A stretch of 10,832 nucleotides of DNA from a bacterium (GTDB lineage: Bacteria; Verrucomicrobiota; Verrucomicrobiae; Opitutales; Opitutaceae). The stretch lies in assembly GCA_021780625.1 (NCBI GenBank), contig JAJXYI010000452.1, positions 1-10,832 of the forward strand, in the 5' to 3' direction. The position numbers and the translations under genes are program-made. Positions 7,116-10,832 of this stretch are shown one piece after another; within the stretch, counting starts at the first letter, position 1; each line of letters opens with the position of its first letter. Under the pieces are notes generated by a model. It was not told the origin of the DNA. It worked only from the letters and a program-made list of their open reading frames with translations, and made no database searches.

Positions 7116-7146
7116 GACGCGGCGCGCCCCGATGGCGCGCCGCGTC
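7116..7146. repeat. Perfect 13-bp inverted repeat with 5-nt loop
   Basis: GACGCGGCGCGCC (7116-7128) and GGCGCGCCGCGTC (7134-7146) are exact reverse complements around CCGAT. It begins 27 bp after the stop of the acyl carrier protein-like gene. As RNA it would be a very stable GC hairpin that could pause polymerase or protect the 3' end. No T-run follows directly. Each arm also contains the self-complementary octamer GGCGCGCC, so a protein-binding role is possible. Confidence 0.85.
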
Positions 7147-7186
7147 CATGTCCGTCCCCCTCCACCCCGCCCGGATCCGGACCAGG

Positions 7187-7224
7187 GCCTCGCCGCCGTT
7201 TCCTCTCGCGGGGCGTAGTTTTTT
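7187..7224 (+). terminator. Possible rho-independent terminator
   Basis: GCCTCGC (7187-7193) can pair with GCGGGGC (7208-7214), seven pairs including one G-U, around a 14-nt loop. Six T follow at 7219-7224 after a 4-nt gap. It lies after the acyl carrier protein-like gene and before the kinase gene, where the first transcription unit should end. The large loop and the gap weaken the call. Confidence 0.4.
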
Positions 7225-7313
7225 CCCCGGCAGGTTCTTGCCCGCGACAGGCTTTCACTCAATGTCATCGCATACCCCTCCCCCGAGTCCCCGACCAGAC
7301 TCTCACCTCGTCG

Positions 7314-10300
7314 ATGACCGTGAGTCTTCCTCTCCAAGCCCTTTCCCGTCGGCTTCCCAAGACCGCTGCCGCGTTCGCAACTCTTCTCGGGCTCATCGGC
7401 CCGCGCCTCCACGCCCAACCCGTCCTGCTGCCAGCGCCCTCCCCTGGCCTCATCGAAACCGGCGCGCCCTCCTTCCTCGTCAGCGACCCGCAATCCCTCG
7501 GTCTGTCCGCGGCTCCCGTCGATCTAAAACAAATGCCCGACGGCCGCATGCTCGCGTTCGGTCAGGGCGAATTCGCCCTCGGCGATGGCGTGCGCTGGGA
7601 AGTGTTCAAACAGGCCCCAAAGGATCTTCATGTCGAAACCCGCAGCGTCGAGGTCGACGCCAAGGGTCGCATTTACGCAGGCGTGCCCGACGGGTTCGCT
7701 CGCATCGAGATGGAGCCCGGCGGAGCCTGGGTCTTTAAAATCGTCGCGCCCTATCCGGCCGGTCTCCGCAAGGTCACATCCTCCCTGACCAGCACCCAGG
7801 CCGCCGGCGGCCGCTGGTTCTGGTCGCACGGCAGCGGCCCCATCGTCGAGTGGAATCCCGGTGAACCGGCTCGCATCGTCGGCCGAATCAATGCAGTCGA
7901 ACGTTTTCTCGCCATCGACGGCAACATCGTCCTCAGCGACGGCTCCACCGGCGACCTCTATCGGCTTCAAGCGGGGGAGTTCACGCGCGAAAACGCCACC
8001 CCAAAGAATTTCGTCTACGACACCTTCACCTGCGCTGTCGCACTCGATGCACACCGCACCCTCATCGGAACCATCGCCCGCGGGCTCCTGGTCTCCGACG
8101 GTGACCACTTCCGCCCGCTCCAGGCCCAGGGCCTGCTCGGCCCGGATTATCGCATCAACGATCTGATCGCCACCGAGGGAGGCCTTTTTGCCGCGGCAAT
8201 CAACAATGTCGGCATCGTGTTTTTCGACAGGTCGGGTCGCACCGTGCAGGTCCTCGACCGCACACTCGATCAACGCCTGTCCCGCGTCAAACGCCTGCTT
8301 CGTACGCCGGGCGGCACGATCTGGGCCCTGCTCAACGAGGGCATCGCACGGGTCGCCTTCCCCTCCCGCATCTCGTACATGGAGCCCTTCGTCCCCACCG
8401 CTCTGGCCTACGCCCAACCCTACAGGTATCAAGGTCACCTGTGGCTTATGTCCGACGGACGCGCCGAGCAGGGGCAGTACGACGCAGACGGACGTCTCAC
8501 CGCCTTCGCCGTCGATTCCCCGCCAGGCTACCTCAGTTCGCTCGCCACGATCGGAGGCGATCTGCTCGCTTGCAGCACGAACGGCATCTTTCTGCACGAA
8601 AAGGATGGCTCCTGGATGTCCGTCTCAAACGACGTCAAGAGCGCCTACATTTTCGAAAGCCCCGATACCCCAGGCCGCTGGCTCTACGCAGCCGAAAACG
8701 AAACCGGCTGGATCGTAAAATCACGCGGCGACTACTCCCTGCAACGTTTTCCCGACACCCGTCTCGGACACGTCTATGGAGGAGCCCCCGACGAACACGG
8801 CGCAGTCTGGATCGAACTCGGAACCGGTAAAGTCGGTCGCATCCTCCCCACGTCGCCTCGACCCAAAGTCTCCGTCTTCGGCTCCGCCCAGGGAGTTCCA
8901 AACGGATGGGCCCAACTGTTTTTCCCCGACGGCGCCCCACGCATCAATACCGATGGCGGCATCCTCCGCTTCGACACCGCCAAAGGCCAGTTCACTCCCG
9001 ACCCCGACCTGCTCCGGCACTTTCCACAGCTCCAGGGTGCGCTGGGCCGTCCGGCCCGCGATGCCTTCGGTCGCCTCTGGATCACCCACAAGGACCACGT
9101 CCTCGTGGTCGACCCCTCCAAACCCGCCCCAAACCAAAGCGTCGAAAGTCTTCCCCAAGGGCTCGTGCCCATTTTCTTCACAGCCCAGGCCGACGGCGTC
9201 GTCTGGCTTCATCAACGCATGCGCCTCGCTCGATTCGACCCCTTGATGCCGGCCCCCGCTCCCGCCCCGCTCCACGCCCTCATCACCAGCGTCGTCCTCC
9301 CGTCCGGCACCCGACTCATCTCCTCCGGAGAAAATCTGGGCAATCTGCCTTCATCCGATAATTCGCTGACGGTCTATTTCGATGCCCCCGACACACCCCT
9401 GGACCAGCCGGTCTCCTTCGACGTGAAGCTGAGCGGCGCTCGCAGCGCCTGGATTTCCACCGGAAGCACGGGCTCCGCCGTGTTCGATCACGTCGACCAC
9501 GGTTCCTACGTCCTTCTCGTGCGCCCACACATCGGCTCCCAGGTGGGGACGGAGGCACGCCTCCGTTTTTCCGTGCGAGCCCCGTGGTTCGAGACCCCTC
9601 TCGCTTACGCCGGGTACATCCTCGCCAGCTTGAGCCTGGTCGCACTCCTCGTCGGCACCGCCTCCTACCTCGAACGCAGGGGGAAGTCGCACCTCGAACG
9701 CATCGTGAACCTCCGCACCAACGAACTCCATGAGATGAACCGCGAGCTCGGCAGGCAGATGAAGGAGTCCAATGACCGCGCCGCCGCCCTCAAGGTCAGC
9801 GAAGACCGCTACCGCCGCCTCAGCGACAACGCCCCCGACATCATTTTCCGTCTGCGAACCGGGCCCGACACCGGCTTCGATTACATCAGCCCGGCAGTCG
9901 CCGCCATCACCGGCTACACTCCCGATGAGTTCTACGCCACCCCCCAGCTGATCGGCCGCATCGCAAGCCCCGCCGGCCCGGACAACCTTCTCGATCTGGC
10001 ACGCAACTTCTCCGTTCCCACCGGAGCCCGCGAGGCGACATGGATCGCACGCGACGGCCGCCGCCTCGCAATCGAGATGCACCTGGTTCCCGTTCACTCC
10101 GGCGCCGGCAACCTCGTCGCCATCGAGGGCATCGCCCGCGACGTCACCGACCGGAAACGGGCCATCGAACAAATCCGAACTCTCTCCGAAGCCATCGAGC
10201 AAAGCCCCGTCAGCGTCTTCATCACCGACCCCGCCGGCTCCATCGTTTTCGCCAACCCCTCGCTCCAGCGCCTGATAGGCTATTCAAACTCGGAACTCAC

Positions 10301-10832
10301 GGGCCGCAGCCTCGGCCGCCTCCGCGCCGACTTCGTGCGACCCGATCAGCTCGAGGAAATCTGGACGGCCCTCACGCGCGGCGAACGCTGGAACGGCCAG
10401 GTGGCCCTGCGACGCAAGGATGGCCGAATCCTCCACCTGCGCTCCACTTTCGCCCCCCTGCGCAACCCCGACGGTACCCTGCGCAACCACCTCGCCCTGC
10501 TCGAGGACATCTCCGAGGCGCTCGAAGAACACGACCGGCGCCACCGGCTCGAAGCCCAACTCGCCCAAGTCCAGAAACTCGAAAGCCTCGGCACACTCGC
10601 CGGCGGGATCGCCCACGATTTCAACAACATCCTCACCGGTATCCTCGGTTACTGCGAATTGGCCGATTTCGCCCTCCAGGAAGGCCGCTCCAACGCCGAC
10701 GAACTCCGCGAGATCAGGGCCGGAGGCCTCCGCGCCAAAGAGCTCGTCTCCCAGATCCTCACGTTCTCACGGCGAGGCGAATCCAGGCTCGCTCCCGTCG
10801 AACTTTCCACCGTCGTCGTCGAGGCCCTCAAG
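7314..10832 (+). CDS. Membrane sensor histidine kinase: propeller, Y_Y_Y-like domain, two PAS domains, HPK4-type His box (C-terminus outside the window)
   Basis: The frame is open for 1173 codons to the window edge. A signal peptide (cleavage near LHA, residue 34) exports the N-terminal part. Residues about 40-640 look like a degenerate two-component-regulator beta-propeller, with Gly-x-x-Trp/Tyr motifs near 117, 165, 333, 374, 496, 586 and 628. A Y_Y_Y-like domain (about 653-758) ends in APWFETPLAY just before the transmembrane helix (about 764-785). Then come a helical linker, PAS 1 (about 829-945, ending DVTDRKRA), PAS 2 (about 955-1068), and the dimerisation and phospho-acceptor domain LGTLAGGIAHDFNNILTGIL with His1101, the HPK4-type box. 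The ATPase domain and any receiver must lie beyond the window. The ATG at 7314 gives the signal peptide, though no ribosome binding site is visible and the frame is open further upstream. Propeller/Y_Y_Y sensors in Bacteroidetes often detect glycans; the ligand here is unknown. Confidence 0.93.
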   Translation, partial: MTVSLPLQALSRRLPKTAAAFATLLGLIGPRLHAQPVLLPAPSPGLIETGAPSFLVSDPQSLGLSAAPVDLKQMPDGRMLAFGQGEFALGDGVRWEVFKQAPKDLHVETRSVEVDAKGRIYAGVPDGFARIEMEPGGAWVFKIVAPYPAGLRKVTSSLTSTQAAGGRWFWSHGSGPIVEWNPGEPARIVGRINAVERFLAIDGNIVLSDGSTGDLYRLQAGEFTRENATPKNFVYDTFTCAVALDAHRTLIGTIARGLLVSDGDHFRPLQAQGLLGPDYRINDLIATEGGLFAAAINNVGIVFFDRSGRTVQVLDRTLDQRLSRVKRLLRTPGGTIWALLNEGIARVAFPSRISYMEPFVPTALAYAQPYRYQGHLWLMSDGRAEQGQYDADGRLTAFAVDSPPGYLSSLATIGGDLLACSTNGIFLHEKDGSWMSVSNDVKSAYIFESPDTPGRWLYAAENETGWIVKSRGDYSLQRFPDTRLGHVYGGAPDEHGAVWIELGTGKVGRILPTSPRPKVSVFGSAQGVPNGWAQLFFPDGAPRINTDGGILRFDTAKGQFTPDPDLLRHFPQLQGALGRPARDAFGRLWITHKDHVLVVDPSKPAPNQSVESLPQGLVPIFFTAQADGVVWLHQRMRLARFDPLMPAPAPAPLHALITSVVLPSGTRLISSGENLGNLPSSDNSLTVYFDAPDTPLDQPVSFDVKLSGARSAWISTGSTGSAVFDHVDHGSYVLLVRPHIGSQVGTEARLRFSVRAPWFETPLAYAGYILASLSLVALLVGTASYLERRGKSHLERIVNLRTNELHEMNRELGRQMKESNDRAAALKVSEDRYRRLSDNAPDIIFRLRTGPDTGFDYISPAVAAITGYTPDEFYATPQLIGRIASPAGPDNLLDLARNFSVPTGAREATWIARDGRRLAIEMHLVPVHSGAGNLVAIEGIARDVTDRKRAIEQIRTLSEAIEQSPVSVFITDPAGSIVFANPSLQRLIGYSNSELTGRSLGRLRADFVRPDQLEEIWTALTRGERWNGQVALRRKDGRILHLRSTFAPLRNPDGTLRNHLALLEDISEALEEHDRRHRLEAQLAQVQKLESLGTLAGGIAHDFNNILTGILGYCELADFALQEGRSNADELREIRAGGLRAKELVSQILTFSRRGESRLAPVELSTVVVEALK

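Noticed and set aside
7148..7738. Plus-strand frame of 196 codons overlapping the start of the kinase gene
   Set aside because: It is a low-complexity Arg/Pro/Ser-rich translation. The kinase frame has a signal peptide and continues through recognisable domains.
1..10832. tRNA, rRNA, CRISPR arrays, insertion sequences or attachment sites
   Set aside because: No cloverleaf, regular repeat-spacer array, transposase or terminal inverted repeats with target duplication were seen.

Overview
The window is GC-rich bacterial DNA holding six protein-coding genes. One, a ClC-type anion channel or transporter at the left edge, is on the minus strand. The other five are on the plus strand. I infer Verrucomicrobiota, probably the Opitutaceae, from three things: a sigma/FecR/TonB-receptor cassette whose receptor plug resembles the Pro-Ile-Pro-Arg-Thr-type plugs I remember from that group; an acyl carrier protein with an extra N-terminal region; and a start-codon context that mostly lacks Shine-Dalgarno sequences. 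No marker gene is present, so the taxonomy is tentative.

Layout. Positions 1-1044 (minus) carry the first 348 residues of the ClC protein. Positions 1045-1604 are a long divergent intergenic region with an AT-rich island, a near-consensus sigma70-type promoter pointing right, and a perfect short hairpin. Positions 1605-6506 are a complete cell-surface-signalling module: an ECF sigma factor, its FecR-type transmembrane regulator (ATGA overlap, strong ribosome binding site) and a large TonB-dependent receptor with an N-terminal signalling (STN) domain. An acyl carrier protein-like gene (6582-7088) follows with its own ribosome binding site. Two hairpins, one of them a perfect 13-bp inverted repeat, then separate this group from the last gene. 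Positions 7314-10832 carry the first 1173 residues of a membrane sensor histidine kinase with a periplasmic propeller, a Y_Y_Y-like domain, one transmembrane helix, two PAS domains and the phospho-acceptor His. It runs off the window.

How the genes work together (family knowledge plus inference). Ligand binding to the outer-membrane receptor would be passed by its STN domain to the periplasmic end of FecR. FecR would then release or activate the sigma factor, which transcribes genes that may include the receptor. The receptor contains an uninterrupted run of 14 C in frame. A change of one base would truncate or frameshift it, so the input of the whole module could be phase-variable. The acyl carrier protein has no biosynthetic partner in view and is the odd member of the group. 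The propeller kinase looks like a separate envelope or nutrient sensor.

A further property is strand-wide: the plus strand is C-rich in both gene orientations. The plus-strand genes favour C-ending codons and the ClC gene favours G-ending ones. This fits replication strand bias, with the plus-strand genes on the lagging strand.
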